From contig NZ_CP092471.1 of the NCBI RefSeq assembly GCF_026168555.1, forward strand, positions 630,501-694,500: DNA of 64,000 nt, written 5' to 3'. Source of the stretch: Qipengyuania spongiae (GTDB taxonomy: Bacteria; Pseudomonadota; Alphaproteobacteria; Sphingomonadales; Sphingomonadaceae). The notes beneath the pieces were generated by a model. It saw nothing but the letters and a program-made list of their open reading frames with translations. It did no database searches and was not told the origin of the DNA. The translations under genes and the position numbers were made by a program. Below, piece after piece: positions 9,161 to 19,077 of the stretch (position 1 is the first letter of the stretch; each line of letters opens with the position of its first letter).

Positions 9161-10092
9161 TCCGGCGGTGTCGCCGCGCGTCGCAATCGGTCGTTGATCG
9201 CGCGCCCGAGCCCTTCGTCCGGCACCGAAGCGATCGCAATGCGGGGTTTGGCCGAACGCGCAGCTTCGTAGAGACAGGCATAGAGGAGCGCCGCCGCCTC
9301 TTTCAGATCGCCGCTGACCGAGAGATTGCAATCTGCGGGCATGTCACCAAAACCGATCGCGAATTCGTCTTTCTTGAACGACAGCGCGTTCAGGCGGACC
9401 GGTTTGCCGGGCGAATAATGGCTCGCCATCTGACCCGGCGCCTCAATCCTTCTTTCTCGCGCGGTGAAGTCGCGCGGTGCGACAATGATCGGTCCGGGCC
9501 GCAATTCATCCACCCTGCCATCCTCACGCACGGCGACGATGGTCGACTCGAGCCCTGCCAGGCACGGCCCGCCATCGAGCACCGCGTCGATCCGCCCGTC
9601 GAGCGTCTCCAGCACATGCGCCGCGCTGGTCGGGCTGACATAGCCGCTGCGATTGGCCGAGGGCGCGGCAAGCGGAACGCCGGTCGCCTCCAGCACGGCG
9701 CGCATTGCGGGATGGGCCGGACAGCGCAGGGCAACGGTGGGAAGTCCCGCGCTCACCGCTGGAGCCAACTTCGCCTCCGCCCGCCGCGGCAGAACCAGCG
9801 TCAGCGGTCCCGGCCAGTGCTGCTCCGCCAGATCACGTGCCACCGGGCCGAAGCGGGCGAGCCTTTCCGCCTGAGCCAGGTCTGCGACATGGACGATCAG
9901 CGGATTGAAGCTCGGCCGGCCCTTCGCTTCGTAAATGCGCGCGATCGCCCCATCGCTGTCGGCGCGCGCTGCTAGGCCGTAGACGGTTTCGGTCGGCAGG
10001 GCCACGAGCCCGCCCGCACGCAGGATTTCCGCCGCACGAGCGACCCCTGCTGCGTCGGCCGTCAGGGTTTCCGTAGCGTTCTTGCCGGTCAT
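9157..10092 (-). CDS. L-threonylcarbamoyladenylate synthase (Sua5 type)
   Basis: The enzyme makes threonylcarbamoyl-AMP from threonine, bicarbonate and ATP, the first step of t6A modification at position 37 of ANN-reading tRNAs. The YrdC domain shows PTETVYGLAA, the KGRPSFNPLIVH substrate loop and SANRSGYVSPT. At 311 residues it is the longer Sua5 form with an extra C-terminal domain, not the short TsaC form. It is divergent from the acyl-CoA dehydrogenase gene. Confidence 0.94.
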   Translation of the reverse strand: MTGKNATETLTADAAGVARAAEILRAGGLVALPTETVYGLAARADSDGAIARIYEAKGRPSFNPLIVHVADLAQAERLARFGPVARDLAEQHWPGPLTLVLPRRAEAKLAPAVSAGLPTVALRCPAHPAMRAVLEATGVPLAAPSANRSGYVSPTSAAHVLETLDGRIDAVLDGGPCLAGLESTIVAVREDGRVDELRPGPIIVAPRDFTARERRIEAPGQMASHYSPGKPVRLNALSFKKDEFAIGFGDMPADCNLSVSGDLKEAAALLYACLYEAARSAKPRIAIASVPDEGLGRAINDRLRRAATPPD

Positions 10093-10142
10093 GCCCGCGC
10101 GCTATATCCCGGTGCGTGCAAAGCCAAGAGGAGCTGACGCTC

Positions 10143-11885
10143 GTGATCCCCTATTCGCCCGCCACCGCCGACCAGCTGCTCGCCATCCGTGTCAATGCCG
10201 GGATCGAGGAGCTTGCCCAATCCGAGCGTTTCGCCGCCGCCGAGCCCGACATGGTCGAAGCCATCGTGGAAGGCATCGGTCAGTTCGCCGCCGGTGAATG
10301 GGCACCGCTCAACCGTCTGGGCGATCTGGAGGGCGCGAAGCTCGAGAACGGGGTGGTCCGCCTGCCCGACGGCTATGCCGAGGCCTATGTGCATTATGTC
10401 GAGCAGGGCTGGAACGCGATCGCCGGTCCGGCGAACAGCGGCGGGCAGGGCCTGCCGTTCACCCTGTCGTGCAACGTTCTCGAAAATCTCGGCACGGCCA
10501 ACATGGCCTTCACCCTGCTCCCAATTCTCAGCGTGGGCGCGATCGAGGCGCTGGAGCATCATGGGAGCGAGGCGCAGAAGGCGAAATATCTTCCCGATCT
10601 CGTGAGCGGAGCGTGGTCGGGCACCATGAACCTCACCGAACCGCAGGCGGGCAGCGATGTCGGCGCGCTGCGCACGACGGCCGAGAAGATCGAGGACGGC
10701 GAACATGCCGGCAAATACCGGATCGCCGGACAGAAGATTTACATCACCTGGGGCGATCACGAGCTTGCGCAGAACATCATCCATCTTGTCCTCGCCCGCC
10801 TGCCGGGCGCGCCCGAGGGGAGCCGGGGCATCTCGCTGTTCCTGGTGCCCAAGTATCACGTGAAGGAGGACGGCTCGCTCGGCTCGCACAACGATCTTCG
10901 TCCGGTCAGCCTCGAACACAAGCTCGGCATCAATGCCTCGCCCACCTGCGTCATGTCCTATGGCGACAATGGCGAATGCATCGGCGAGATCGTGGGAGAG
11001 GAAAACCGCGGTCTGACGGCCATGTTCACCATGATGAACAACGCCAGGATCAATGTCGGCAATCAGGGGGTCCAGATCGCCGAGCGGGCGACGCAACAGG
11101 CGATGGCCTATGCCCGCGAGCGCATTCAGTCGGCCCGGGCCGGAGCGGCGGACAAGAGCCCGGTCGCGATCCTCGAACATCCCGACGTGCGCCGGATGCT
11201 GCTGCGGATGAAGGCGCTGACGCAAGGGGCGCGCGCGCTCCTCTACTACACCGCCGGGCAGGTCGATCGCGGCACGCTGGGCGACGCCGACGCCCGCGCT
11301 CGGGCCGAAATCTGCGTGCCTCTACTGAAGGCCTGGGGAACCGACACGGGCGTCGAGGTGGCGAGCCTCGGCATTCAGGTCCACGGCGGAATGGGCTTCG
11401 TCGAGGAAACCGGCGCTGCCCAGCACTGGCGCGATTCGCGGATCGCTCCGATTTACGAAGGCACCAACGGCATCCAGGCGGCGGATCTCGTCACTCGCAA
11501 GCTCGGTATGGATGGCGGCGCCGCCCTGACCGGCTTTCTCGAAACGATCGCCCGCGAATGCGCGCATGAAGCCGACCTGTTCGCGCTCGCCGGTGACTGC
11601 GCCGCGGTGGCTCACTGGATGCGCGAAGACGCAAGCCTCGACGATCGCCTTGCGGGCAGCGTGCCCTTCTGTACCATGATGGCAATCGCCGTCGCCGGAT
11701 GGCAGCTTAACCGGCAGCTTGCCATGGTCGCTGCGAGTGAGCCTTCCGACGCCGCCGATGCGAAGCGGGTGGCAGTCCGCTTCTTCCTCGACCGGATCGT
11801 GCCGGAAGCGCGCGGCCTCAAGGCCGGTGCGACCGGAGGGGCCGCAACGCTATACGAGCTGTCTGCCGAACAGCTGGTCGGCTGA
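10143..11885 (+). CDS. acyl-CoA dehydrogenase, long form
   Basis: This FAD enzyme probably oxidises acyl-CoA to 2-enoyl-CoA in beta-oxidation. NLTEPQAGSDVGALRTTAE is the FAD/substrate signature. IYEGTNGIQAADLVTRK near residues 440-457 holds the expected catalytic glutamate region, and a C-terminal acyl-CoA dehydrogenase extension follows. Its length of about 580 residues fits this subgroup. I chose the GTG at 10143 because AAGAGGAG lies 9 bases upstream; a GTG at 10116 would add nine residues. Chain-length preference cannot be read. Confidence 0.9.
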   Translation: MIPYSPATADQLLAIRVNAGIEELAQSERFAAAEPDMVEAIVEGIGQFAAGEWAPLNRLGDLEGAKLENGVVRLPDGYAEAYVHYVEQGWNAIAGPANSGGQGLPFTLSCNVLENLGTANMAFTLLPILSVGAIEALEHHGSEAQKAKYLPDLVSGAWSGTMNLTEPQAGSDVGALRTTAEKIEDGEHAGKYRIAGQKIYITWGDHELAQNIIHLVLARLPGAPEGSRGISLFLVPKYHVKEDGSLGSHNDLRPVSLEHKLGINASPTCVMSYGDNGECIGEIVGEENRGLTAMFTMMNNARINVGNQGVQIAERATQQAMAYARERIQSARAGAADKSPVAILEHPDVRRMLLRMKALTQGARALLYYTAGQVDRGTLGDADARARAEICVPLLKAWGTDTGVEVASLGIQVHGGMGFVEETGAAQHWRDSRIAPIYEGTNGIQAADLVTRKLGMDGGAALTGFLETIARECAHEADLFALAGDCAAVAHWMREDASLDDRLAGSVPFCTMMAIAVAGWQLNRQLAMVAASEPSDAADAKRVAVRFFLDRIVPEARGLKAGATGGAATLYELSAEQLVG

Positions 11886-11888
11886 GAC

Positions 11889-13364
11889 TTACTGAGCGGG
11901 TTCCTCGCGCGCGTAATCGTCGCGGCCGAACGCCGCCCGGTTGCCGCGCAGTTCGCGCTGTGCGGGCAGCCGCTCGCCGCTGCGGCGGGCGATCGCGGAC
12001 TGCTCCTCTGCGCCCGGTGCTACGACTCGCCAGATGATACCGGCAGTGTCGTCGCTCACCAGCAGCGCGCCATCATTTGCCCATTCGACCCAAGTCGGCC
12101 GCCCCTTGGTGGTTCCGTCGGCATTGAGGAAGCCGGTGAGGACCGGGACAGGCTTGCCTGTGGGGTTCCCGCGTCCGTCGAAAGCGACATAGACCACGTC
12201 GTAGCCGGAAGGCGGCTTGCGGTTCCACGAGCCGTGCCGGGCGATGAAGGCACCCGATGCAAACCGCTCGCCCATCCGCGCGCCTTCCTTGCTGAAACGG
12301 AAGCCTAGTGCGGCGACATGCGGGCCGAGCGCGTATTCCGGCCGGCGGGAATATTCGGTGAGATAGGCGGGAATGGGGGCCTCGACCCGCTGGTCGATAT
12401 TGTTCTTCCAGTAGACCCACGGCCATCCATATTGCGCGCCCACGGGCACGTTGGTGAGGTAGTCGGGCACCAGATCCGAGCCGAGCATGTCGCGCTCGTT
12501 CACCGTGGTCCACAATTCACCCGACCAAGGACTGAAATCGAGACCGTTGGGATTGCGCAGACCGGCGCCGAATATGCGCTGGCTGCCGGTTTCCAGATTG
12601 TATTCCCAGATCAGGGCGCGGCCTTCCTCGACCTCCATACCCTTCTCGCCGATGTTCGACGCCGAGCCGACCGCGACATACAGGCGATCCCCGGTGGGAT
12701 GGAGTTCAAGATTGCGCATCCAGTGGCCGCCCCCCGGCGCCAGATCCATCAGCTTGCTGCCCTCGCCAGCTAGCGTGGTCGAACCCAGCTCGTAAGGGAA
12801 GGCTAGCACAGCGTTGTGATTGGCAACGTAGAGCGTGCCGTCGCGCCATTCGATGCCCGACGGAGATTCGAGCGCGTCGGTAAGGACGTAGCGAGCATCT
12901 GCCGCTCCATCATTGTCGGTGTCGCGCAGCAGCAGCAGCGTGTCGGCCGATGCCCCGGTCGCGCCGGCGCGGCCCATCAGCGTCTTGCTGACCCAGCCCT
13001 TGATGCGATCGAACAGGCCGGTATCTCCTGAAGGTTCGACAGCGGGGGCGCGCGTGAGGCTGACCAGAATGTCGCCGTTGGGCAATGCGTGCATTGTGCG
13101 CGGATGGTCGAGACCGTCGGCGAAGCGCGTGACGGCGAGCCCTTCGGCCGGCGTTGGCACTTCGTTCGCTGACCAGCCCACCGGCTCGGCGATGGCGACT
13201 GTCGGGATCGATTGTGCGTCCGGTTCGACGAGCACCGGGTCTGTTCCGGCGACTTCGTCCACGGCCAGATCGGCCCGGTCGCCTCGTGTTGCGAAGTATC
13301 CGGCGACCCCCGCGACAACCAGAATGACGACGAGGGCGATGAGGATTTTCTTGCCGGTGCTCAT
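11889..13364 (-). CDS. PQQ-dependent sugar (sorbosone) dehydrogenase family
   Basis: This 491-residue protein has an N-terminal membrane anchor (hydrophobic residues about 8-24) and a periplasmic six-bladed beta-propeller of the sorbosone/glucose dehydrogenase family. Family segments are visible: LRNPNGLDFSPWSGELW, then GAQYGWPWVYWKN, then HGSWNRKPPSGYDVV. The substrate is not known. An ATG at 13364 is taken as the start. The gene is divergent from the methionine sulfoxide reductase gene, 64 bp away. Confidence 0.88.
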   Translation of the reverse strand: MSTGKKILIALVVILVVAGVAGYFATRGDRADLAVDEVAGTDPVLVEPDAQSIPTVAIAEPVGWSANEVPTPAEGLAVTRFADGLDHPRTMHALPNGDILVSLTRAPAVEPSGDTGLFDRIKGWVSKTLMGRAGATGASADTLLLLRDTDNDGAADARYVLTDALESPSGIEWRDGTLYVANHNAVLAFPYELGSTTLAGEGSKLMDLAPGGGHWMRNLELHPTGDRLYVAVGSASNIGEKGMEVEEGRALIWEYNLETGSQRIFGAGLRNPNGLDFSPWSGELWTTVNERDMLGSDLVPDYLTNVPVGAQYGWPWVYWKNNIDQRVEAPIPAYLTEYSRRPEYALGPHVAALGFRFSKEGARMGERFASGAFIARHGSWNRKPPSGYDVVYVAFDGRGNPTGKPVPVLTGFLNADGTTKGRPTWVEWANDGALLVSDDTAGIIWRVVAPGAEEQSAIARRSGERLPAQRELRGNRAAFGRDDYAREEPAQ

Positions 13365-13428
13365 GTGCACGATCTACGCGAGGCCGCCCCTTGCGGCAAT
13401 GCCCGCGCTGACTAGATAACTGCCTACC

Positions 13429-13911
13429 ATGTACGATTTCAGACCCGCCGCAGGAACGCCAAAGCCCGAACTCTATCGCCAGCTGCACGACGCGGCCGAG
13501 GCGCTGACCACGGGTGAGCGCGATGGCGTCGCCAATATGGCGAACATTGCCGCCCTGCTCTGGGAATTCCTGGATGAGGTCAACTGGACCGGTTTCTACC
13601 GCAATGTCGGTGGCGAGCTGGTGCTCGGCCCGTTCGTCGGCCGTCCTGCTTGCATCCGAATTCCGTTCGGCACCGGGGTCTGCGGCGCTGCTGCCGAAAG
13701 TCGCACTACGCAACTCGTTCGGGACGTCCACGCATTTCCTGGCCACATCGCCTGTGATGGCGACACGAAATCGGAACTGGTCGTGCCTGTAATTCGTGAC
13801 GGCGAGGTGGTTGCGGTAATCGACCTCGACAGCCCTGTCGAAGGGCGTTTCGACGAGGAGGATGCTGCAGGGATCGAACGGCTCGCCGCAATGCTTCTCG
13901 ACCGTATTTGA
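13429..13911 (+). CDS. msrC: free methionine-(R)-sulfoxide reductase (GAF)
   Basis: This 160-residue GAF-fold enzyme reduces free methionine-R-sulfoxide. Three cysteines, C75, C85 and C109, keep the same spacing (10 and 24 residues) as C84, C94 and C118 of the E. coli enzyme. The segments WTGFYR, GPFVGRPACIRIP and DLDSPVEGRFDEED are family hallmarks. It is cytoplasmic and probably transcribed alone. Confidence 0.93.
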   Translation: MYDFRPAAGTPKPELYRQLHDAAEALTTGERDGVANMANIAALLWEFLDEVNWTGFYRNVGGELVLGPFVGRPACIRIPFGTGVCGAAAESRTTQLVRDVHAFPGHIACDGDTKSELVVPVIRDGEVVAVIDLDSPVEGRFDEEDAAGIERLAAMLLDRI

Positions 13912-14028
13912 CGGGACCGCTCTGTCCCATCAGAGGACGGGGCGGTTGGCGTGCTTTTGTCATACCGTACCGACAGTGATACCCTGCTCTGGCAAGCCGA
14001 CCAACCGCCTTGCCCGATGGGGGCCGAA

Positions 14029-14826
14029 ATGATGTCCAAACCGCCGAGGATCCTTGCTTGCGCTCTCGCAGTATGTGGCAGCCCGCTGGCCGCGCAGACG
14101 ATCTATTACGAAGACGGGTCGTATCTTTACGCAGTGCCGAATGACGCTGCTGTCACGGCGCAAAGCGAGATGAATGCAGACACAGCCCCGCTTCTCTCCG
14201 AACAACCTACCGCCGTTCGCACGATTCCGTCCCGTGCGAGGTCCGCGGAGCGGGCGCAGATCGTGCTGCCCGACGCCCCGCCGTCTTCTGCCTTACCGGT
14301 GGTTCTCCTCACACCGCCCCAAGGTAGCGTCACGCCGGGAACCCTGACTTACGGATATGGTTATCCTTCACCCGCGCGAGGACATTTGCCGAACGGAGCA
14401 GTTCTCGTCGAATTCGACCGCGAGGCGTGGCTATCGGAATGCAATGCCCGCCTGGGATCCTACGATGAAAGCGATCAAAGCCGAATCATTGGCAATCTCT
14501 TCGGAACCGCCGCAGGTGGTTTCAGTGGCAACCGATTTGCTGACGGCAACCGTTTTTCGGGAACGGTCGTGGGTGCGGATGCTCGCGGCCTTCGCGGCGG
14601 GAAGATTGACGACGCGATGGATCGTCGGACCGGCCGAGGCGCATGGGCTCAGGCCAATGCGGACCGCTACTGCGCCGCTTACCTCGATGACTACCTCACG
14701 CGAGCCAGCAATCACGGCGGCCACGGCATCGCCTACAATCCAGGACAGCAGTATATGCTCGTCCCGGTCTCGGTGCCGATCGCCCGACAGGTCGAGTATC
14801 GGGACATCGTCCCGGCAGGAAGCTGA
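14029..14826 (+). CDS. exported protein with glycine-rich segment, unknown
   Basis: This protein of about 265 residues has a signal peptide (ILACALAVCGSPLAAQ) with a likely cleavage after LAA. A proline-rich middle follows. A segment with alternating glycines, IIGNLFGTAAGGFSGNRF, resembles the glycine-zipper 2TM domains of outer-membrane proteins. ATGs at 14017, 14029 and 14032 are all possible, and the signal peptide fits either of the last two. It is convergent with parB, 11 bp away. No function can be assigned. Confidence 0.65.
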   Translation: MMSKPPRILACALAVCGSPLAAQTIYYEDGSYLYAVPNDAAVTAQSEMNADTAPLLSEQPTAVRTIPSRARSAERAQIVLPDAPPSSALPVVLLTPPQGSVTPGTLTYGYGYPSPARGHLPNGAVLVEFDREAWLSECNARLGSYDESDQSRIIGNLFGTAAGGFSGNRFADGNRFSGTVVGADARGLRGGKIDDAMDRRTGRGAWAQANADRYCAAYLDDYLTRASNHGGHGIAYNPGQQYMLVPVSVPIARQVEYRDIVPAGS

Positions 14827-14837
14827 GCCCCGCCGCC

Positions 14838-15797
14838 CTAGAATTCTCCGCCGGTCAGGCGTTGGCAGATCAGGTCGAGCTGATCGAGACTGCGATAGGA
14901 GATCGTGACCGTACCGTTCGCCGGGCCGTCACCGCTCTTGATGCGCACTGTCAGGCCGAGAAATTCCTCAAGATGGTTCTGGACCGCGTCGATATCGGCA
15001 TTCCCCGCCGGCGAACCTTCGGCTCGGGGCTTCTTCGGCCTCGCAGGCTCTCCTGCCCGTGCCAGCTTCTCGACTTCACGGACGGACAGGTTCTCCCGCG
15101 CTGCACGTTTGCCGATCTCCGAGGCGTCGTCATGGCCGATCAGCGCGCGGGCATGGCCCATGGCAAGATCGCCCGCCGCAACAAGCGCCAGAACGTCGTC
15201 GGGCAGCGCCAATAGTCGCTGAAAATTGGCGACATGGCTGCGTGACTTGTCCACGAGCTTGGCGATTTCGGTCTGCGTCATATCCTCGTCCTCGGCGAGG
15301 CGCTGGTACGCGCGCGCTTCCTCGACAGGATTGAGATCCTCGCGCTGGAGATTTTCTATCAGCGCCAGCGCCATCACTTCGCTTTGATCGAGGTCTCGAA
15401 CGATCGCCGGGATCTCGTGCAGACGAGCTTTCTGCGCCGCGCGCCAGCGCCTTTCGCCAGCAACCAGTTCGTATCCGTCCCCCTTCGGTCGCACGATGAT
15501 CGGCTGAATCACGCCTCGTGCCGCGATCGAAGCCGCGAGTTGATCGAGCGCTTCGGGGTCGAAATGCGTCCGGGGCTGGCCAGCAAGCGGCCTGATCTTT
15601 GAAATATCCAAGGATTGCAGACCGCTGCCGACCCTTCGAGACGATTCCGGGAGCGTCCCGTCTTCCGCAAGGTTCGGATTGAGCCGAATGACAGGCTCCT
15701 CGCGCCGAACGTCCCCCATCAATGCGCCCAGACCACGTCCGAGCTTGCGCCGGGATGGCTTGGCGAGAGCGCTTTCCTGCTCGCTCTTGTCGGTCAT
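14838..15797 (-). CDS. parB: chromosome partitioning protein ParB
   Basis: ParB binds parS and spreads as a CTP-dependent DNA clamp, marking the origin region for segregation by ParA. This 319-residue protein has the N-terminal KLGRGLGALMGD peptide. Its CTP-binding GERRWRAAQKA motif and ENLQREDLNPVEEA segment belong to the N-terminal domain. A parS-binding helix-turn-helix follows (TQTEIAKLVDKSRSHVANFQ region), then a C-terminal dimerisation domain. The ATG at 15797 overlaps the parA stop by 4 bp. parS sites lie 0.8-3.3 kb upstream. Confidence 0.97.
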   Translation of the reverse strand: MTDKSEQESALAKPSRRKLGRGLGALMGDVRREEPVIRLNPNLAEDGTLPESSRRVGSGLQSLDISKIRPLAGQPRTHFDPEALDQLAASIAARGVIQPIIVRPKGDGYELVAGERRWRAAQKARLHEIPAIVRDLDQSEVMALALIENLQREDLNPVEEARAYQRLAEDEDMTQTEIAKLVDKSRSHVANFQRLLALPDDVLALVAAGDLAMGHARALIGHDDASEIGKRAARENLSVREVEKLARAGEPARPKKPRAEGSPAGNADIDAVQNHLEEFLGLTVRIKSGDGPANGTVTISYRSLDQLDLICQRLTGGEF

Positions 15798-16585
15798 GCG
15801 GCTTTCCTTTCCTGAGGCAGGCGAGCGATCAATTCCCGCGCAAGAGCAATATAGGCGCGGCTGCCGGAACATTGATGATCATATACCAACGCCGGGAGTC
15901 CGTGGCTGGGCGCCTCGGACAGGCGGACATTCCGTGGGATGACGGATTCGAAGACAAGCTTCCCGAGGCAGTCGCGCACGTCGTCCGCCACTTGGTCGGT
16001 AAGCCGGTTGCGCCGATCGAACATGGTGAGGACGATTCCGAGTATCCCGAGCCTTGGATTAAAACGTTCCTGCACCCGTTCGACGGTCTGCAGAAGCTGG
16101 CTCAGCCCTTCCAAGGCGAAAAACTCGCACTGAAGGGGAACGAGCAGCGAATCGGCCGCTCCAAGTGCATTGAGAGTCAGGAGGCCGAGCGAGGGCGGAC
16201 AATCGATGAAACAAATATCGTAAGCCGTAGCCCCGCCCTTGTTAGCTTTGGCGAGCGCGTTGAACAGTCGGTGGGTGCGATCTTCCACTCCGACGAGTTC
16301 GACCTCCGCGCCAGAGAGGTCCTGAGTGGCGGGGACGAGGTCGAGCGCCGGGATTTCTGTTTCCAGAGCGCAACTGGCAAGATGCGCTTGATCGATCAGC
16401 AAATCGTAACTGCTGAACTCCCGATCGGCTGCCGCGATCCCCAAACCGGTCGATGCGTTACCTTGAGGGTCGAGATCGATAAGTAACGTCTTCCATCCGG
16501 TCGCGGCCATCGCAGTAGCGATATTGATAGCCGTCGTCGTCTTGCCGACCCCACCTTTCTGGTTCGCGATGGCGATAGTTATCAT
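15794..16585 (-). CDS. parA: chromosome partitioning ATPase ParA
   Basis: This Walker-type ATPase moves ParB-parS complexes. The deviant P-loop KGGVGKTT is at about residues 10-17 and DLDPQGNAS follows near residue 39. The 263-residue length is that of chromosomal Soj/ParA proteins without an extra DNA-binding domain. It overlaps rsmG upstream and parB downstream by 4 bp each, giving the standard rsmG-parA-parB order. Confidence 0.97.
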   Translation of the reverse strand: MITIAIANQKGGVGKTTTAINIATAMAATGWKTLLIDLDPQGNASTGLGIAAADREFSSYDLLIDQAHLASCALETEIPALDLVPATQDLSGAEVELVGVEDRTHRLFNALAKANKGGATAYDICFIDCPPSLGLLTLNALGAADSLLVPLQCEFFALEGLSQLLQTVERVQERFNPRLGILGIVLTMFDRRNRLTDQVADDVRDCLGKLVFESVIPRNVRLSEAPSHGLPALVYDHQCSGSRAYIALARELIARLPQERKAA

Positions 16586-17208
16586 GCGCGCTCGACCTTC
16601 CCTTTCCCGACGATAATACCAGCGTCGTCGCTAGTCACAGATTGTTCCACGTGAAACATGCGTCTGAGGCGTGGTGGCAGATTTCGGATTTCCTGCGCTG
16701 CTGACTTGCCTTTCGGCAAGACCCAGACGGTCTCGCTTGTGGAGAAACGTGCAGACAACTTAAGTAGCTTGAGGAGCGGCGCGAAAGCTCGCGCCGTGAT
16801 CACACCGTATGGATGGGTACCAACGAGTTCGACCCGCGCGCCTTCGACAGCGCAGTTTTTAAGCTCCATCAACTGGACTGCGTATTTGAGCCACTCGATG
16901 CGCTTGGCGCGCGATTCGACTAAAGTCACAGGCGTTTCAGGCCTGAGAAGCGCGATGATGAGGCCAGGAAATCCAGCGCCCGATCCAAGATCGAGAATAC
17001 TTCCTATCTGAACAGGTAGATGTTTTAACAACTGCGCGGAATCGACGAAATGTCGTTTCCACATTTCGTGGAGCGAATTGTTCGACACCAGATTCTGAGC
17101 GTCGTTTTCCTCTCTCAAGGCGACTTCGAGCTTGGACAGCCGACTCATGGCTGAGTCGTCAGCGTATTCCCGCAAATATGCTTTCGCCTGTTTTTCGTCC
17201 GCGATCAT
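16582..17208 (-). CDS. rsmG: 16S rRNA (guanine-527-N7) methyltransferase
   Basis: RsmG methylates G527 of 16S rRNA using S-adenosylmethionine. The 208-residue protein has the SAM-binding motif [10 protein letters not shown] and the preceding [11 protein letters not shown] segment of the family. Its C-terminal MFHVEQ residues are encoded by a parS site (16643-16658), so the coding sequence doubles as a centromere element. It overlaps mnmG upstream by 4 bp. Confidence 0.96.
   Translation of the reverse strand: MIADEKQAKAYLREYADDSAMSRLSKLEVALREENDAQNLVSNNSLHEMWKRHFVDSAQLLKHLPVQIGSILDLGSGAGFPGLIIALLRPETPVTLVESRAKRIEWLKYAVQLMELKNCAVEGARVELVGTHPYGVITARAFAPLLKLLKLSARFSTSETVWVLPKGKSAAQEIRNLPPRLRRMFHVEQSVTSDDAGIIVGKGKVERA
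16643..16658. other. parS centromere site
   Basis: TGTTCCACGTGAAACA fits the bacterial parS consensus TGTTNCACGTGAAACA with no mismatch at a fixed position. It lies inside the 3' part of rsmG and about 0.8 kb from parB. ParB is expected to load here. Confidence 0.93.
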
Positions 17209-19019
17209 GCCACCGCCTTAACCTGGCGACGAACGTGAACGAGTAGTACCGAGAGGGCCGCCGGCGTTATCCCACGGACTCGTCCCGCAGCTGCAAGAGT
17301 TTGAGGCTGCGATACGCGCAACCGTTCGATCATCTCGTTCGAGAGACCAGGGACGCGCTCGTAGGTAAAATCTTGAGGTATCGCGAGGCATTCGCTGGCC
17401 ATGAGATCGCGTAGCTCTGCGTCTTGTCGAGCGAGATATGGCGCATAACGCATGTCCTCCACGACTTCCTCGAACACGTCATCGTTACACGTGAAACGAT
17501 CCCCGACGTGTTCTCGCACCTGCGAAGTGCCGACCTTTCCGCCTGCGATGATCTCCTTGATCGAATTTCCTGAGGCCGATTTGGCCGAGTGCAAGAAGTC
17601 GCTCAGATCTGCCAGGCTTCCGGCTCGCCGCTCGAACCACGCGCGCCGCTCGTTGCCGATGCAACCGCTTTCGATGGCAAGCGGAGTCAGTCGCGTAGTC
17701 GCATTGCCGGCCCGCAGTCGAAGCCGATATTCGGCTCGCGAGGTCAGCATTCGATATGGTTCGGTTACCCCCTGAAGCGTCAGATCGTCGACCATAACAG
17801 CCATGTAAGAGTTAGCGCGAGTCAGTTGGGGCGGGGCGCGGTCCAGCACCTCGGACGCCGCCGCCATGCCGGCAATCAGCCCTTGAGCAGCAGCCTCCTC
17901 ATAGCCAGTCGTTCCGTTGATTTGACCCGCACAGTGCAGACCCGGGACCGCGCGAACCTCGAAGCCGTTTGTGAGCGCACGGGGATCAATATGGTCGTAT
18001 TCCACGGCGTAGCCGGGAACGGTCATTTCTACTTTCTCGAGCCCGGACATGCTCCGCAACATCATCAATTGCACATCGGCCGGCAGAGATGTGCTGATTC
18101 CGTTCGGATAGATGAACGGGGAATCGAGCCCTTCCGGCTCGAGGAAAACCTGATGACCTTCACGATCGCCAAAGCGATAAATCTTGTCCTCGATAGAGGG
18201 GCAGTAACGTGGGCCCTCGGCACCGATCGCACCCGAGAACAGGGGCGATCGATCGAGGTTATCCCTGATCACATCGTGGCTGCGAGCATTGGTACGGGTG
18301 ATCGCGCAGAAGACCTGCGGGTTATTGCGACCTCCGCTCATCGGCGACATCGTCCAGAATTCGCCATCCGATGGCTGTTCTTCCAGCCGCGCCCAGTCGA
18401 TTGTTCGCCCATCCAGCCTCGGTGGGGTACCGGTCTTCAGACGGGCCATCGGGAGCTGGGCAGAACGCAGTTGCGCAGCAAGCTGCGTGGCGGCATTTTC
18501 CCCTATCCTGCCGCCTTCTACCCTCTCCTCGCCGCGATAAAGCACTCCACCCAGAAAGGTGCCCGTGCAAAGGATAACGCGGTTGGCACCGATCTGCCTA
18601 CCATCAGTCAGTGAGACCCCCTTGGCGTGCCCGCTCGACATGATCAGCGAGGCCACTTCACCTTCGACAAGATAAAGATGGCCCTGCTTGCGTATCATTC
18701 GCTGGATCGCGCTTTTGAACAGCTTGCGATCGGCCTGAATTCGCGGGCCCCATACTGCGCTCCCCTTGGAACGATTGAGCATCCGGTAGTGGATCGCTGC
18801 CTCATCGGCCGCTCTGCCAATCAATCCATCAAAGGCATCGACTTCACGAACGAGATGTCCCTTCCCCAACCCTCCGATCGCAGGATTGCAGCTCATAGCC
18901 CCGATGGCATTCAGGTCGAAGCTGACCAACGCGACCCGCGCACCCATTCGCGCGGCCACTGCCGCTGCTTCTACACCGGCATGGCCACCGCCGATCACGA
19001 CGATATCAAAGTTCTGCAT
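17205..19019 (-). CDS. mnmG: tRNA cmnm5U34 synthesis FAD protein MnmG (GidA)
   Basis: With MnmE, MnmG adds a carboxymethylaminomethyl group to wobble U34 of certain tRNAs. The FAD-binding motif [10 protein letters not shown] is at residues 9-18, and [21 protein letters not shown] follows. C-terminal helices that contact MnmE complete the 604 residues. The ATG at 19019 ([12 protein letters not shown]) is the family start; a longer reading to 19208 would run through parS and into mnmE. It overlaps rsmG by 4 bp. Confidence 0.96.
   Translation of the reverse strand: MQNFDIVVIGGGHAGVEAAAVAARMGARVALVSFDLNAIGAMSCNPAIGGLGKGHLVREVDAFDGLIGRAADEAAIHYRMLNRSKGSAVWGPRIQADRKLFKSAIQRMIRKQGHLYLVEGEVASLIMSSGHAKGVSLTDGRQIGANRVILCTGTFLGGVLYRGEERVEGGRIGENAATQLAAQLRSAQLPMARLKTGTPPRLDGRTIDWARLEEQPSDGEFWTMSPMSGGRNNPQVFCAITRTNARSHDVIRDNLDRSPLFSGAIGAEGPRYCPSIEDKIYRFGDREGHQVFLEPEGLDSPFIYPNGISTSLPADVQLMMLRSMSGLEKVEMTVPGYAVEYDHIDPRALTNGFEVRAVPGLHCAGQINGTTGYEEAAAQGLIAGMAAASEVLDRAPPQLTRANSYMAVMVDDLTLQGVTEPYRMLTSRAEYRLRLRAGNATTRLTPLAIESGCIGNERRAWFERRAGSLADLSDFLHSAKSASGNSIKEIIAGGKVGTSQVREHVGDRFTCNDDVFEEVVEDMRYAPYLARQDAELRDLMASECLAIPQDFTYERVPGLSNEMIERLRVSQPQTLAAAGRVRGITPAALSVLLVHVRRQVKAVA
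17483..17498. other. degenerate parS-like site
   Basis: CGTTACACGTGAAACG keeps the 14-bp core GTTACACGTGAAAC of parS and differs only at the two outermost bases. It lies in the 3' third of mnmG, between the two better parS sites. ParB binding here is likely but weaker. Confidence 0.6.
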
Positions 19020-19061
19020 ACAGCCTGCGATAAACCACCTCCCCGTAGTGGTCAAAGCGCG

Positions 19062-19077
19062 TGTTCCACGTGGAACA
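19062..19077. other. parS centromere site (perfect palindrome)
   Basis: TGTTCCACGTGGAACA is a fully palindromic 16-mer and differs from the first parS by one base. It occupies the 58-bp gap between mnmE and mnmG and touches the mnmE stop codon. Confidence 0.85.

Noticed and set aside
13916..13946. Possible terminator hairpin after msrC
   Set aside because: The stem is interrupted by a three-base internal loop and the T-run is distant, so support is too weak.
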